This document shows positions 23,855-37,225 of a stretch of DNA of 64,000 nucleotides, piece by piece; position 1 is the first letter of the stretch, and each line of letters starts with the position of its first letter. The translations under genes were made by a program, and so were the position numbers. Under the pieces are notes generated by a model. The model saw nothing but the letters and a program-made list of their open reading frames with translations. It was not told the DNA's origin and ran no database searches. This DNA comes from Stereum hirsutum FP-91666 SS1 (Eukaryota; Basidiomycota; Agaricomycetes; Russulales; Stereaceae), in assembly GCF_000264905.1 (NCBI RefSeq), contig NW_006763136.1, forward strand, positions 1,281,485 through 1,345,484, written 5' to 3'.

Positions 23855-26800
23855 GGCAGACTGTCCCGGCTGTTTTGCGTGGCTACTCGGTGCGCCCAGG
23901 GCGGTGAGGACAAGACGAGGCGGTTGTATATGTGAATGTGCGGACGGGCGACTTGGTTAATTTGCTTCCTATCGGTCGCTCGTCGCGATGGGGTGAGGGT
24001 GAGTGGTGATAGATCTATTACGGGTTACCGTGGACCTTTTGGAGCGCACTATGCGGAAGAGGAGATGAAATTGCAGATATCGCGGCTGTAAGTACTTACC
24101 AACGTTCGAATGCTGGTCTTGGATTGGCGGTGTAAATTGATCTGTACATCCCCATCGTCGTCGTAAACGTGTTGATTGCTTGGCTTTACTATCATACGTG
24201 ACTTTCTTTCTTAATTTATGTATCGCAAGTGCCACACCCTTACTTGCTTCTTCATACTTCATGTTTGTTATTTTGAACCGTGCGGTCCTTTCTCTTCTGT
24301 TGTGCGCCACCACTCACACAGTGAGATTCAAAGACAGTCCCGACTAGATCAGCTGTGCTTTTGGACGCCTATCGACCGACGCTCAGATGCTCACTATATG
24401 AATACGCGAAACGCCACCATTCACACAGATATGGACATGCCATAATCTTCAGGGCTGCAGCCTTTCTAGCCTCTATCACGAGGCAGACTGCAGTGGGCGT
24501 ATCGCACCTCGCTATCATCTTGTGGCCGATGACGACTTCAGGTTTGTGGTGTACATAAATCTTTATCAATTATCAACCCCGGATCCTCACAGTAAGCACG
24601 TTTGACGCTCCCATAGAGTTTGAGGTTGTTCTTTCTCGCTTGTCAAGTTTGACCGTGACGATTCGGAGTCCGCATGCGTGCGCAGTTGGCGTCGACGAAC
24701 TGTGTGCCGGTCTGTGCCCTGTGCGGGAAGTGTTGAAGGCCGATGGTCGGAAGTCGATATATCCACAGCGGGTGTAGCTTGCAAACACGGATATTCGTTC
24801 TTCGCCACATGCAGTTCGGTACAGTTCGGTACCCGACCTCGACTAACGATAATATCGGTAGTTTGGACAAACTGGCATAATGAGGAGTAGCCTCGAGGAA
24901 GACATACCTGCTTACCGGATAGAAAATATGAGAAAGCCCAAGAGAAGCCCGAGTGTTGGTGCGCCAAGTTCGTGTCCTCTCGACGCCCGCGCCACACGGC
25001 GGCGCAACCTTTGAAGTGCCACATCTCTGGCAAACCAACAAGGATATCATGAGGCAGCTCTAAGTAGATCCGAATAGAAGTGAGGCTGAATGGGGATGGG
25101 AGACCATACTAGCCTGAAGTAGTCAGCAAACGAGGCCGATATAGAGAGCGTTTGTGCTCACAGTCCAGGCTGTGGAGGAAACAGCAGTCGGTCAGCGGTT
25201 CACTGTCAGGTTGGGGGATAGCGCTGATGGTGATTGCACTGCATGAACCGTGTTCAGCATCGCATTAATGGTTATTTGAAGCGCCAGTGGTTGAACATCT
25301 TAGGACGCAAGACAGACGCTTGGCATGAACATCTCGTGGAGTTTGTTGTTCACGGCCGTGGCATCGAGAAGGTCCTCGTTTGAGAGGTTGTTAGACTCTC
25401 CCGTTAGCGGTCCATATGTCTGGCCAAAAAAACACAGCGCGCGCGAGCTTTCGAGAGAGTTACGACCTAGGTAGCGGTAATTAGTTGAACTTGTTCGATC
25501 TGAGGTTCGAACCCCCAGGTCCACACGGTGTGGGGCCGAGAATGGGCAGCAGATCGACTGCGAGAACAAAGAACACGAGTGAGTAGAGGAGAATTAGGTC
25601 TTGGCCGTTGTATACGGTGCTGTAACAAGGACAGGACGGTGGCCTGGTAGCCCACACGAGCCGGCCGAGAACTGAGTGGTGCAATCAGTCATGCCATCCT
25701 ACAAGCCTCATGGAACTTCCACCCAGGATCAGTAGCACAAAAACGCAAGCCTCATGCACATCGCGAGAAAACCTACACAAGAGAGTTGGAGCTCACCAGT
25801 ACATGCTCTCCTATTATGGAAGGATTTGTTTTCCAGGCTCTCTTCAAAAGCTGCCGCGCTCAAAATGGGGAGGACGAAGTTGAGGATTCTAGGAGTGCCA
25901 CAGCACGCTTCCTCCGACAGAAGGCCGTTCATACCTCCGGGTGGCGGACAGATATCCACGAGTAGAGAGTGTCAGAACAATCACGCCTAACCTTGTTGCT
26001 GAGCTCCCGTGGCGTTGGGCAAGACGGCCTCATATCTGAGGGCAAGTGAGACGCTCAGCGTGACTTTCGGTTGGAGAGATGTAAATGCGGTATCACTGAG
26101 CCGCCACTTACGCCAGTATGACCTTCGTTCGGTCAGCGCTGTAATCAATTATAGAATTAGATGGTCCGCGCTACTTGTGAGGGGCATATTTGATCTATGC
26201 AGACTTGCCGTGCCAAGTGACTTGCCCAAGTTTAGCGTTGGCTCTCATGGACGTCGATGATGCCTGGAAGGAGTTAATTTCCAGATTCTCCACATATTAA
26301 GCTCTAGCGCACACATTCGAGAAGATCAGTCAGGTTGAAAAATAAGCACTGAAGGTGAAGTGCGCGTGCGTACCGACAAAAAATTTGGATCTTGCGCCCG
26401 ATGGTGTTGGGGTCGAAACGAATGCATGTTCAACGCGTGCTGGTCAATGAGTTGGTGACCCTTCCGACAGGGCGCCACCATCTTCATGCCGCGGAGGTGA
26501 AGGCTTTTCCTAGATGAAGGGGAACTGAATTACAAACGCCCATGAAAGGAGAGGCGGTGCAGAGGATTACCCCAGTGCATATTACTGGATGCAGTATCCA
26601 CCACAACTACGGCGGACCGTATTTCGCCTAATGAAAGAGCATTGAACGACGGGAACTTGTGAGTAATACTCATTAAGGGGATTCTGCGTCGTAGACATGA
26701 CCTCGTCATCGACATTGCGATTGGCAGTTACGCCCCTAGAACCTGCAAAGATGTTCAGGTTCAAATTTGAACGTCGACTAATCATATAGAGTCCGCATCG

Positions 26801-27745
26801 GATCGTGAACTAAAAACCCGCTCGCAGATGATATCTCGCCACAATTTTTGTCAGGGGAACTTACTCCGTAGAAGACCGGCTACCACACAAAACGCCACTC
26901 CCCGCTAAGCGCTTAACTCCAGCACCTCCGCGGACTGAGCTATTCAGCAGTATGATACGCCGTCGCTTGTAGGACGTAAGAGGGGAAGGGGCCCGAGAGA
27001 TGCCCAGGAGGAGTAAGGAATCGGACGGACCTGTGCGCGTCCGGATGGCAGTAGAGGAGTTTCAGATATCTTGTAGGTTGCGAAGAAATCTTTGAATCAG
27101 TAATAGCTACTGGTGATGGGTATTTCGTAGCATGGCCTGGTCCTTAGGACTGGTGCAATAATTTTAGTACAGTTAACCAGACAACACAAAGGAGTATGTC
27201 GGAGAATAAACATAAACTCACAGAACGACGTATCTTCTGCCTCCTCAACGCGATCATCCTGATTCTGTTAGTCGAGACCGCCCCTCTCATGAAACCATCG
27301 ATAAAGGAACAAGTAAGTGGTCGGACGACAGCGCAACATGGGTCTAAATTACGTCTGGACTTCGCGTTCTTCGATCCGAAGTCGTTGAGGCGAGTACAGT
27401 GCATGATACCGCATCATTCGCATGCCAGTAACAGTTGTCATCGGAGGGGAAGTCGGGGCCGAATCGATGTGGCGCATTACGACCTGTGTAAGGATAAGAA
27501 GGTCACGGTTGAACCTCTGGACCTTGAAATTCGCCTGTTTCTGCCGCAAGAAGCCCTGGCTCGAGAACCCCCTGTCAACGCAGTTTTGTGAGGTAATTTC
27601 GACACTCGACATGGGTTGTTCCCGTCAATGTCGGGGGCATTAATATCTGTATAGCAATATATGTTATGAGACATAGTCTAGGAATGAGTACAAGTGTTTG
27701 TCAGGGCAGAAGACTAGTGTCCGGTGGAGGCATGTCACGCTGGCC
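23855..27745. other. gene-poor interval, no recognisable gene
   Basis: Nearly 3.9 kb in which all frames are short. Candidate exons on the minus strand at 25.3-26.05 kb can be spliced to readable peptides (for example ending ACCGTPRILNFVLPILSAAA, and a hydrophobic piece LILLYSLVFFVLAVDLLP), but none matches a family I know. On the plus strand 27196-27591 is an open frame with a hydrophobic start (FCLLNAIILILLVETAP), also unrecognised. A decayed gene, a fast-evolving multi-exon membrane protein, or non-coding DNA are all possible. Confidence 0.3.
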
Positions 27746-28815
27746 TCATACTTTTCTCGGCTCTCGCAGCATCGCCCAAAGAGGAAACCCTCCTCGCCGA
27801 CCGACGAAGTTTTTCACTCCTCGGTATGCAAAGCCTTGAGACTGGAAGAAGTGCAACTATAGGCTGAATTGTAAGCCATCGACGAGACAGATAGTTCGAA
27901 ATCGGACAATGACTCACGGCACCAGCAGAAGGGACGTCGGCTATCATAGCTTGTGCATGTCGGTCAGCCTAGACATCGCGAAGGCGAGTCAGTAATGACG
28001 GGTAGCTTCGCGAAGAGATTTACGTGCCCTATCTCGAACAGCGGCTATGAGGGCCCGTCCGATGCCTCTCCTTTGTAGTCGTGGATTGACCGCGATCTGC
28101 TTCAGGTGCCAGGCGTGGAGTCTGGTAAGCTCACGGAGAGGATAGGATTGCTTGTATAATCTAGTTGATTCGTTCGACTGAGATCAGTCGACAACGACGG
28201 ACAATATCTTGACTCACTGCTCGTACTTCGGACGGAACTGTATTAGAAGGAAGAGTCAGTGTACAGCGCCAGACAAGAGATGCTTAATATACTCTTACAT
28301 GTTGAACTGTCCACTCTTGAGTATCCGGCGGGAATGCTCGAAGATATCTATCCTGATAGCTAAAGACTGTACATCAATATACAACATCTAGAAAGGGAAA
28401 AGTGACGCGAAATTGAATACCGACCTAACTGTATAATCTTTCCCAGGCTTTATCCACAGCGCCACCCCCTCGATTCTTTGGTCTATCTCAGCTACCCAGA
28501 CCTCGCCAAGCTCTAGCGCCGCATCAACCCATTGGCTCAGAAGGACTCTCTCCCCTTCCTTGGAGCCGCCAGTCAGGCAGAGAATTGAACTATCTGCAGG
28601 CGATAATGTTAGAGAGAGTCGCATCGTCTACCTACTGGATTGAATATTTACCATTAGCCAAAGCTAGCGTCATGATTTCGACCATGCGGTTTCTTTCAAC
28701 GTCTGGTGTGTAAAGACGGATATGTGGTCACCAATTACAACGGACCGCGCGAAGAAGAAGAAATTTGTGACGTACCAGACGGGGCGACGACTTGACGAAC
28801 GGCTATTGAGGACAT
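27746..28815 (-). CDS. GNAT-family N-acetyltransferase
   Basis: Transfers acetyl from acetyl-CoA to an amine; substrate unknown. Spliced from small exons: start at 28815 (MSSIAVRQVVAPSDVERNR), then MVEIMTLALANDSSILCL, then WVDAALELGEVWVAEIDQ (beta strand 4 region), and WHLKQIAVNPRLQRRGIGRA, the acetyl-CoA loop (RRGIG). Then MIADVPSAGA and, over a 60-nt intron, LHFFQSQGFAYRGVKNFVG ending PLWAMLREPRKV with TGA at 27746-27748. About six introns. The whole fold is represented, so the gene looks intact although isolated in a gene-poor stretch. Confidence 0.85.
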
Positions 28816-31800
28816 GATGGTGAGTGATGATTGATTCCGACTCAAGGCGGAAGGTACCAAGGCTTTTGTAGGCCCTTGTTGGCAGAAAAACCAATCTACA
28901 CGGTAAAACACCGAGAAGCTGAAGGGCGGATAGATTGTGAACATCCGGACTCCCGCGGATCCTCGGACATGTAAGACGCGAGGCTGACTGGCAAATGTAG
29001 CGAGCATCAAATCCCACACTGAGCGTGCGTGCGCAGTCCCCTAATCCTGCGACCCCGGAGGATGAAGTATGGCGCGAGGCCGATGCAGGTGTAAGTAAGG
29101 TTGACGAAAGCATGCCTTGGGGCTCACCGCGAGTCGCTCAGATGATCATGGTCGATTTCTGCTCATCAAACGGAAAAGCGACCACGAAGAAGGGCGCCCT
29201 ATTAAGTCCTTTATAGGCACCTTCAAGCCGGGAACGACTGATGCTGCTCAGCCGTAGCGCTTGTAGCCCGTCTTTTGTTTGCGGTTCGTCGCGCCTGTTT
29301 CGAGCGTAAACAAAGAACGGCAGCGAGCAACGGAGATAGCCGGTTTGTGGACCCGTGTCTTGCCGAAGCATGCCGCGGGTGAAGTTTCTTTGGACAAACT
29401 ACCGGCGCTGTTGAACGTTGATCTACTCCCTCTTCTTCTCTTCTCCTGAACAGGACGATCTCTCGAGGAACAACCCGTGCCAAGCAGCTAGATGTGTACT
29501 AGTCACTCAGCAACCGTTCCATCTCCAGACAAGAGAGCCAGCGAAGTCCTCGGCTTAGTTCGAATTGTATCTGACCTGCATAGCCTGTGCCTTGTAACTT
29601 TTAGCGCTTACTGGCGGCGATATATGTTCTCTCCTCGGACAAAGCAAGGATCTAGGACTATATGCTCCTGTGGTAGCTGTGGCTTCTCCTATCGCCTTGA
29701 GGCCCGCCCTGTCATCGTCGAAATACGTACGAAAGTGCGCATATGAGTCAGTACCGCCGCACTTCAATCCACCCCTGCAAGCCTCGTGTTCCGGCCGGTC
29801 CAACTCTCCGTCTAGCTCGTCTGCCTTAGCCGGATTCCTGCACTTCATACAGAAAAGGGTTGCCACAACGAACCAAAGATATCGGGCGAGCTTCGTTTCT
29901 CTAGGACATCGATGGTGTGGCGTCGCTGTACGAATATTGGGCTCTCACGTTGCAGTGATCTGAATCTTGGTCACGTCTCATCCATCGATGCGACTGCATT
30001 TTCTACGGATATTACAATGCGGAGCCCTCGGCAAGGTTCGCTGTCTACTACTTTCAGAATCCTTTCATATACTGGGGACATCCATTTTACTTTCCAAATG
30101 GGGCATACCTGAACACGAGGGGAAGAACTCATATCACCGCTTTCCTAGGACTCCATGCAGCAAATCTTCGACCCTTCTTCTGAGATATCGTACAGCACTT
30201 GCCTCAATCGCTCGTGGGCTCATCGATGGTCGTGCTTATATGCGTAAGAAACGATTCCACTTTGGTTCCAGCCTCGCAGGACCATCGTAGAGATGCTGCC
30301 AAAAATCGGGCAGCGGTCCGCTTGGAAAGTATCACTCCGCCACCTATCCTTACAGTCCTGTTGAGCCGTCGGGAAGAGCGTCAGTCGCATTGCGACAGCC
30401 CAGATGGACTGCATGGTCGACTACGTGACCAGTCCAGATGACGATAGATTCTCGTAAGTCAGTCTGATCCCCGTTCCTTCTTCACCCATGTTTACGCAAC
30501 AAAAACATTTGTTGACCCCTATCCTCGATTGACAGACACTGCTTTACTTCTCGAGCCGTATCGCTTGTATACCGAACTGGTTCTGGTCCAGTCACGGTAT
30601 AAGAGACGCCTCCTCGTAGATACTACAAAGCGCTCGCAGAATTCCCGTATGTCATCTCTCATGCTTCACTGCCATCCCACCTTCATGTCCCAGATTATGT
30701 GTACTCATGCGCTGTCATCTTGTAGAACATTCTATCACCTTCCGACATGCGCAGAGTTACATCAAACGGATCGAGGTAGGAGATCACAGGCTACCATTGG
30801 TGCGGGACTATAATGGCCGAGAATATATATATTATGGAAGTTCTTCCCTTACCATAAAGCAATCCAGCGGGAGCTCCAATCGGAGACGAGGGTATCCTCG
30901 CTACGTCATTCGTGTCTCCGCTGCAGCATAAGTCCAGGCTTCTACCGTCGCTCAACGTATACTTATTGACATCGAAGTCGGCTGGGCTTGCTGTTGCGGT
31001 CAAAGCCTCTACGATCAGAGATTGAGGTCTCTATAACGACATGTGCATCCGACACGTAGTCCGGAGAACATTCCTGTACTGTCCTCCTGTGAATGGCTGG
31101 TTCGTACCCACGAATGCGGGCTGACGTGGAGCACCTACCTGCAGTGTACCTTATTTGGGACACATAGAGAGGTACAACTCTCTAACCGCAGTGAGCCTGG
31201 GTGCGACTTTCCTGCGATTACCGCTCGTAACCTTCGGATTTTCCTGAGCATGGACAGGGCTGGGACTGCTCATCGGCGACATCGTAGAGGCTTGTGCGTA
31301 CACAGGGGGTGTGCTATGCTAGTCCAAGGGCTGGATCGTCATAAATAGAACATTCCGGTCGGGTAAAATCCAGAGCGGGACGCTCAGGACGGGAAGACAT
31401 GCTGAGGCATATGCGCAACGCCGGTTCCGCCAACGAACTATTTCTGAGCATCTTGGAAGTGTTCCTCTATCGTATGCAGTGAACGGTAAGTCTATGACGT
31501 CTCTTCGTACTCTCGCTGATATAGAACCCGCGCTCGCTGAACGCTCAGGTTTGGGACTGAAAGTTTCCGGCGTCACTAATATACAGCTGTTCTTGTGGGG
31601 AGGGTTGGCCCAAGGTTGGCCGGTGGCACAATCCTCCGTCCTGAAGATGCAATGGAACCCGATTCGAACTGCAGAGAAGCCATGATATACATAGATAAAT
31701 ATTAACGGAACTCCTAAAAATTTTCAACTCCGCGCACAAGGTGCTTGGGTTTGTGACCGTTCGTCTATTTGTGCCACCGCCACAACGACAAAGGTCAGAG

Positions 31801-32321
31801 ACACCGGGCACCGGGATGGTGGCTCCCGATCGGACCGTTGTGTCTGGCCAATCCGAGCGCGTGTTTTTGCCTTTGTCCGTCCATTTTCGGCTACGCAGCA
31901 AATGACCAACCTCCCCAGCGTCGCATCGCACTCAGCTTCCGGCTTCCGATGAGATCCAAAGCCAAACGACCTCCATGCAGATCAAAGCAATGTGTACATC
32001 CTGATTCTGGTCCTAGAGCACTACCAAAGAGTCCTTAAGTTCCTACACATAAATTAAGTCAGTAACAATTGTAGTGTAGGTAAATGATACGGCGAAGCAA
32101 ACATGCATGAAATACCTATAAGAATATATACGTAGTAATAGTACATGTGGATTCGAGTCGGGACCGACAGCAAGTGAACTTGACGAAGCAGGAGTCTATG
32201 AGAGTATGTAACTAGCAGAGCAACAACAAGCGCCATGTGGAGAGAGAAGCGTAAAGAAATAAGTTACGTGCCATAGAAGAGACAAATAGCCAATGGAGGA
32301 GATATGAAATGCTCGAAGTGA
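28816..32321. other. gene-poor interval with possible unrecognised exons on the plus strand
   Basis: 3.5 kb without a recognisable gene. Plus-strand pieces between about 30,160 and 30,780 have good splice signals and keep one frame over five joins (pieces include QQIFDPSSEISYSTCLNRSW, QMDCMVDYVTSPDDDRFS, FTSRAVSLVYRTGSGPV and YYKALAEFP), and an open frame runs 29605-29963. I know no family with these. Because by-eye splicing can produce plausible peptides by chance, I do not call a gene. The sequence left of 29,220 includes the GNAT promoter. Confidence 0.25.
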
Positions 32322-34472
32322 CTAGAAATTCTCTGTTTGGATGCAGATACATCAGCAAACAGCTCTTGCAGACGCAAACAACACGGAACTCACCTTTTCC
32401 AAAGAAAAACCTCGTCCCCTTCGGCTTCGAGAACTTATTACTCGACTGGTGCAATTGTCTTGAAAGTATCGAAGGTCCACAAAAGAACACACCGACGTCC
32501 GTCTCTGGATGCTGTTGCGCAATAGAGGAGAACACGCGGTCCCAATTCGGACGACCGAAATGCGTGGGCGCCTTCAAGCTCGTGATGGCGTCCTTCTCGG
32601 CTCCGACATCCTGCACGATGATATTGTTCATGTCGTCCTCTTTGATCTTAGCAGTCAAGTATATGTTGATCTCGATTCGGTTCTGGGTGTCTTGTTCCTC
32701 GATGGCGTGCAGGAGAGAGTGAAACCATTCTGCGGAGCCGAAGTCACGGATGACCCAAGTCAAGTAGACCTTGAGGAGGCGGAGTTAGACGACCGGCGTC
32801 GAATGTATAACGAGAATAGATAGGGGTTACACTCACCTTAGAGAGACGAGTTGGCTTCGAGTTGTTGAGATTGTTCATCCGATACCAGATTGACTTCAAG
32901 ATTCTTCGGATCGTGGACGTACCGTCGTTCTAAGCGTGAAGGTTCGAGGGACGGAAGAAATTCGGACTTACGAAGCGAACGGCGTAACACCAATACCAGC
33001 TCCGACCAGCAGCACTGTCTCATAGTTCAAAAAGTCCTCGGATGCACTGCCGAACGGGCCATCAACCATAACGCGAGGCAAAATCTTGTTAACAGGCGGG
33101 TTCACGTCGGTGCCGATAACCTTTCCTCCACCATCCTTGTCTTTTTCACCCTTCTTGCTCTTGAAGTCGCAACCAACCGCCTTGGACATAGCGGTCGTCC
33201 AATCACCAGCGACACGGATGTGCACGGAGATATAATCCTCCTCGGGCGCACTGGTGAGAGTGAAAGGGTGCCACTGGAAATAAGAGATTTCGGGGCAGGA
33301 AAGGAAGATGTATTGTCCTGCGCGAACTCTTGTTTTATCCTTCTTGATCTGCAGCTCCATGACGTTCGAAGGATGTTGAATGACCTTGGAAATATACGTG
33401 CGATGGCGGGAACGGACTTCGCGAAGGATACGCTCGATTATCCAGATGACACCCCCGACGAGCCAATATCGCTGATACGATAGGATCAAAAAGCAGTCCT
33501 AAAAGTAACGATGAGAGAGTGAAAACACACCCAAAAGACACCGATAGTGTTGAAGGAGCAGTAAGGAGGCCTGTCCGGCTGAATCATGCAGAACATGCCG
33601 TGGAACTGCCAGGCGAGGAAGAACACAATAAAGAGGTGGTGGGTATACCAAAACGCCTCGAATCTAGCCCTTCGTCTCTTCTCCATGGCGTAGTAGACCA
33701 TGATCCCCAGCGCAGCGGTCATGATCCAACCGGTCAGACCGGGTCCCGTGGCGAAGTTGGCCGTCAGGAATATGACGAAACGCTTCGCGGGGGTTGTGGC
33801 GTCGGGGTCAGCAAATGCTAACTCGGTGAAGTTGACCATATGTGCGATGATGTGCACGACGGAGCCAAATACGATGGACCAGGCGGTCGCCTTATGGAAG
33901 GTGATGTTCTTGTCGAACGGGATGATCTGCCCCAAGCGAGTGCGACGGCATAAAGAGATGAAGTTGCGGCATACCGGAAGCAGGATGAAAACGACATCGA
34001 CGTGAAGGACGAGAGCAGCACTACGGGCGATCACTGTGTCCGAACGAATGCAGATATTCGTGTCAGATAAGGATAATGAACAAATGTATCGTGGATACGC
34101 ACCGAACGTAATGCCGAACGTCTTACGGGCAGTGACGAGGTTGTCTTTCAGACCATAGTGGACCGAACCAAGGGCTGCGACAGCAAGATGGAGAAAGACC
34201 CATGCAAAAAAGAAGATCCTCCTTCCGCCCTCGTTGATCATCCAGAGATCCCACTTCTCTTTCCAAGTTTTCGGGACGTAGACATAGTCGGCTGGATTCG
34301 TCGAAGTGCTGGGATCGGTAAGGGTCCTCTGAAGACCCTGGAGACGCCAACGCTCTGTCTTGTTTCGAGAAAGGTGGCTCGGCTCATTAACTGCAGTATA
34401 TTTGTTCGTCAAGTCTGGATGCTGCTCGTAAGCGGGTACACGGTCGAAGAAGTCAAGACCACTGCTGGACAT
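32322..34472 (-). CDS. noxA: NADPH oxidase catalytic subunit, gp91phox homologue (NoxA type)
   Basis: Membrane flavocytochrome that moves electrons from NADPH to oxygen, giving superoxide; fungal NoxA is tied to hyphal differentiation and fruiting. Spliced frame: WMINEGGRRIFFFAWVFLHL (TM1), then ALVLHVDVVFILLPVCRNFI, the heme-His helix TFHKATAWSIVFGSVVHIIA, then GLTGWIMTAALGIMVYYAME, and FWYTHHLFIVFFLAWQFHG with the second His pair. The cytosolic part has QWHPFTLTSAPEEDYISVHI (FAD), LLVGAGIGVTPFAS (NADPH), YLTWVIRDFGSAEWFHSLL and VGVFFCGP. A last intron joins FFFGK to ENF and a TAG at 32322-32324, the conserved Nox C-terminus. No EF-hands, which fits NoxA rather than NoxC. Six introns or so; complete. 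Confidence 0.93.
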
Positions 34473-35994
34473 TGTGTGTTCTGTATGCCGACGATGTTTG
34501 ACACAAGGATACTGAGTAAGACTAGAGGTGAAGGACCGGCCTTGGGAATGAAACGAGAAGGAGGAACAAAGGAAAAGGCGACAGAGTTGGGGTGAATGAG
34601 AGGCCTGGAAGAAAGCGCTTTGTTGAAACGTCTCGTTTTATTGACCTCTCCACGTGTTGGCTTGCCATACTCTGATTCTCCTCAGCCGCATCATGCATCA
34701 ACGGCCATCGACCGAACAACGACCGTCATATTGTCCAACAGCCAATGGTAGTCCGTGTCGAACAGCCTTGGTGTTCCCATCTTTCAGTCTGTCAGATTAT
34801 TTCTAGGACGTGATAGCACATCTCCTACCTACGAGTCGAGTTCAAACGACCTGTTTTACGACTCCGACACTCGATTCTGACTCCTGAGGTCGCCCGAGAA
34901 TCCATTTGATGAGCAATCCTGGATGCGTCTCTGTTGAGTTCTTGACACCTGGATCATGTGTGTGGCTTACCTTCTCCTCCCCCATCGACTCCCCGAACGC
35001 ATCAATCACGACGCTTTCACTGGCTGGCCGCTCTGTCTACCTCCATGCTCGATATTTCGTTCAAGCAGCACACAGCCCATTGCCATCATTGATTTTTGAG
35101 GATCTCTTTGTGAGACTGATGCGACTGAGGCCTACCGAAATAGGATCTATACTAAAAATAGATCCCGTTCTCCTCTGAAACACGCAAGCCCTCGACTTGA
35201 AGGACCGATCGACGCGCCACCTCAAAGTGAATGGGTAGAAGAACGCGGTCCGGGAGGAGGCCCAGTGAGAGTGCTGCCACGAAATGGCTGTGGTATGACT
35301 TTGTGATGATGAGGTGAAGTCCATTACAGCGCCTTCGCATTCAAGACCATCCAAGGTCGGCCTTTCCTCTAAGTCAGTCGACTGGATAGCACAGGTGATT
35401 CTAGTGTAGTAAAGGAGAAGAATATTCAGCTACTCACCATATCATTAGACATATAACTACTCACGGTGAAGTGAATCTAATAAAACCGACACTTGTTTTC
35501 CGTCAAGGTCATCGCCAGTGTCAGGGACAAGTCAGAGACGGTTGGCGGCAAGTTGGCAGTGAGGTGTGGCGCGCCGTTGGGCATGCTGACGAATGGCCAC
35601 ACCGCTAAGCGAACAGACGGTGACGAAGATCTTCCTCCAAACCACCTTCGTATACTACGCCCATCTTTTGCCACCCTTTCATGCCGAGCTAACACGTCTC
35701 CTCGAAGCCGGAGTCAATGTCGAGTATAGTCTAGGGAGCGTCCCTATCGTCCGTCGGCCTGGTCCGAGGGCTACCGCCAACGGATTCCGGATGCTCTCTC
35801 CATCACTTCTTTCGACCCACCCGATGCCGCCAATTCACGACCGTCGACCGACACCTATAAGAACATGGTCGGTGTTGATCCTGCTGGGCAACTTTTAGCT
35901 TCTTCTCATCTCGCTAGGTCTCCGGTGGCTGGCGCTCTATAATCTCACGCGAACCATCATCTCTCTCACGTCTGAACCACCACCTTGATACATC
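34473..35994. promoter_or_regulatory. divergent intergenic region (noxA / dienelactone hydrolase)
   Basis: 1.5 kb between genes read in opposite directions, so it carries both promoters. No open frame in it splices to a known protein. Specific elements were not identified. Confidence 0.4.
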
Positions 35995-37225
35995 ATGGCT
36001 GCCAGTTGTGAAAACTGCAAAAAAGGATATATCATCCCCGGAGAACCAACCGGCACCATGGTTGGCGGTGCCTACTTTCGTACTGCGCCATCTGGCACGG
36101 AATCCAAGAGCGCCATCGTACTGCTCACGGATATCTTCGGGCTGCCTCTGATCAACTCGAAGATCATCGCGGATCTGCTGGCCGAGAAGACTGGATTCGA
36201 TGTATGGGTCCCGGATCTTTTTGATGGTGCGTGTTATTTTCTGCATGTTCGCGGAATGCGGCGAGATGGAAATAGGCTAATAGACATGTTAAATTGCATT
36301 GTGGCTGTTGAACATAGGACGTCCTGCGTTCGAGGTGGACGACCTTGAGCCCTTGGTCCCACAACGCCCTGGAGAGAAGATGACATTATGGAGCAAGCTC
36401 AGACTCGTAGTCGTCGCCCTGACTCGTTTGCTTCGTATCTTCGCCGTCCGCCAGTCTGTCGTCGATCCTAGGGCCACATCCGTAAGGACACCTCCATTCG
36501 CCATCCTTACAGTCCAGTTCGCTTAGCGGAACCTATATTCACTATTGTCTTCTCGCTTAGTTCATCGAGAAAATCAAGGCCGAGAAGAAATACGAGAAGA
36601 TTGGATGCGTCGGCTACTGTTTCGGTGCGGGTGTCGCGGTCAGGATCGCACCGGGAAACCCAAATGTGAATTCCTTGGTACTCTGCCATCCATCTGCGCT
36701 CAAGGAAGAGCAGATCGAAGCGTACGTCGTGTTGTAGACCTCCTTTCTTCAAGCCCAAATTGACGCCATTCGATCTCGCAGTATTAAGGCATGTCATATT
36801 CCCACGCTGCAACCGTATAAGTATGTTTAATCCCTCACATTTACAGGTTCCTTCGGCATGGGCATGCGCAGAAGGTAGGGTTTATCGTTTGATGTCAAAC
36901 TACTGCCAGCCGTGACTCATATTCCTGTTTTCTGTTGCGTGAACAGACGATATGGCATTCACACCGGATATCCGGAGTGAGGCCGAAGCCGTCTTCGCTG
37001 CTCGCAAGGACAAGCCCGAATATGTTGACTACGAATTCGTGGACTACAAAGGTTCGAGCTCAAACTCACGTACCATTTACGTTCGGGTGCATTGGTACTA
37101 ACTCTCTGACAATAGGAACTGTGCATGGATTCGCCGCCAGACCAAACCTGAGCATGCCCGACGTGAAAGAGGCATATGAAGGCGCTCTGGAACAGACGGC
37201 TGCATGGTTCAAGAAGACGCTCTAG
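35995..37225 (+). CDS. dienelactone hydrolase family protein (alpha/beta hydrolase)
   Basis: DLH-fold hydrolase, probably cytosolic. Exon 1 gives MAASCENCKKGYIIPGEPTG, then SAIVLLTDIFGLPLINSKII and FDVWVPDLFD. After introns: IEKIKAEKKYEKIGCVGYC with the nucleophile elbow GYCFGAG, SLVLCHPSALKEEQIEA, VPSAWACAEDDMAFTPDIR (likely the Asp) and GTVHGFAARPN (the His), ending AWFKKTL. The Cys-Asp-His triad is therefore present and length (about 260) is normal. The IEA-IK-VPSAW join needs a 7-nt exon (36782-36788) between a GT-AG intron (36722-36781) and a GC-AG intron (36789-36846). Substrate unknown; fungal paralogues are common and not limited to dienelactones. Confidence 0.88.

Noticed and set aside
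25495..25525. tRNA B-box-like GAGGTTCGAACCCCCAG
   Set aside because: No matching A box, acceptor stem or five-pair T stem could be built around it on either strand.
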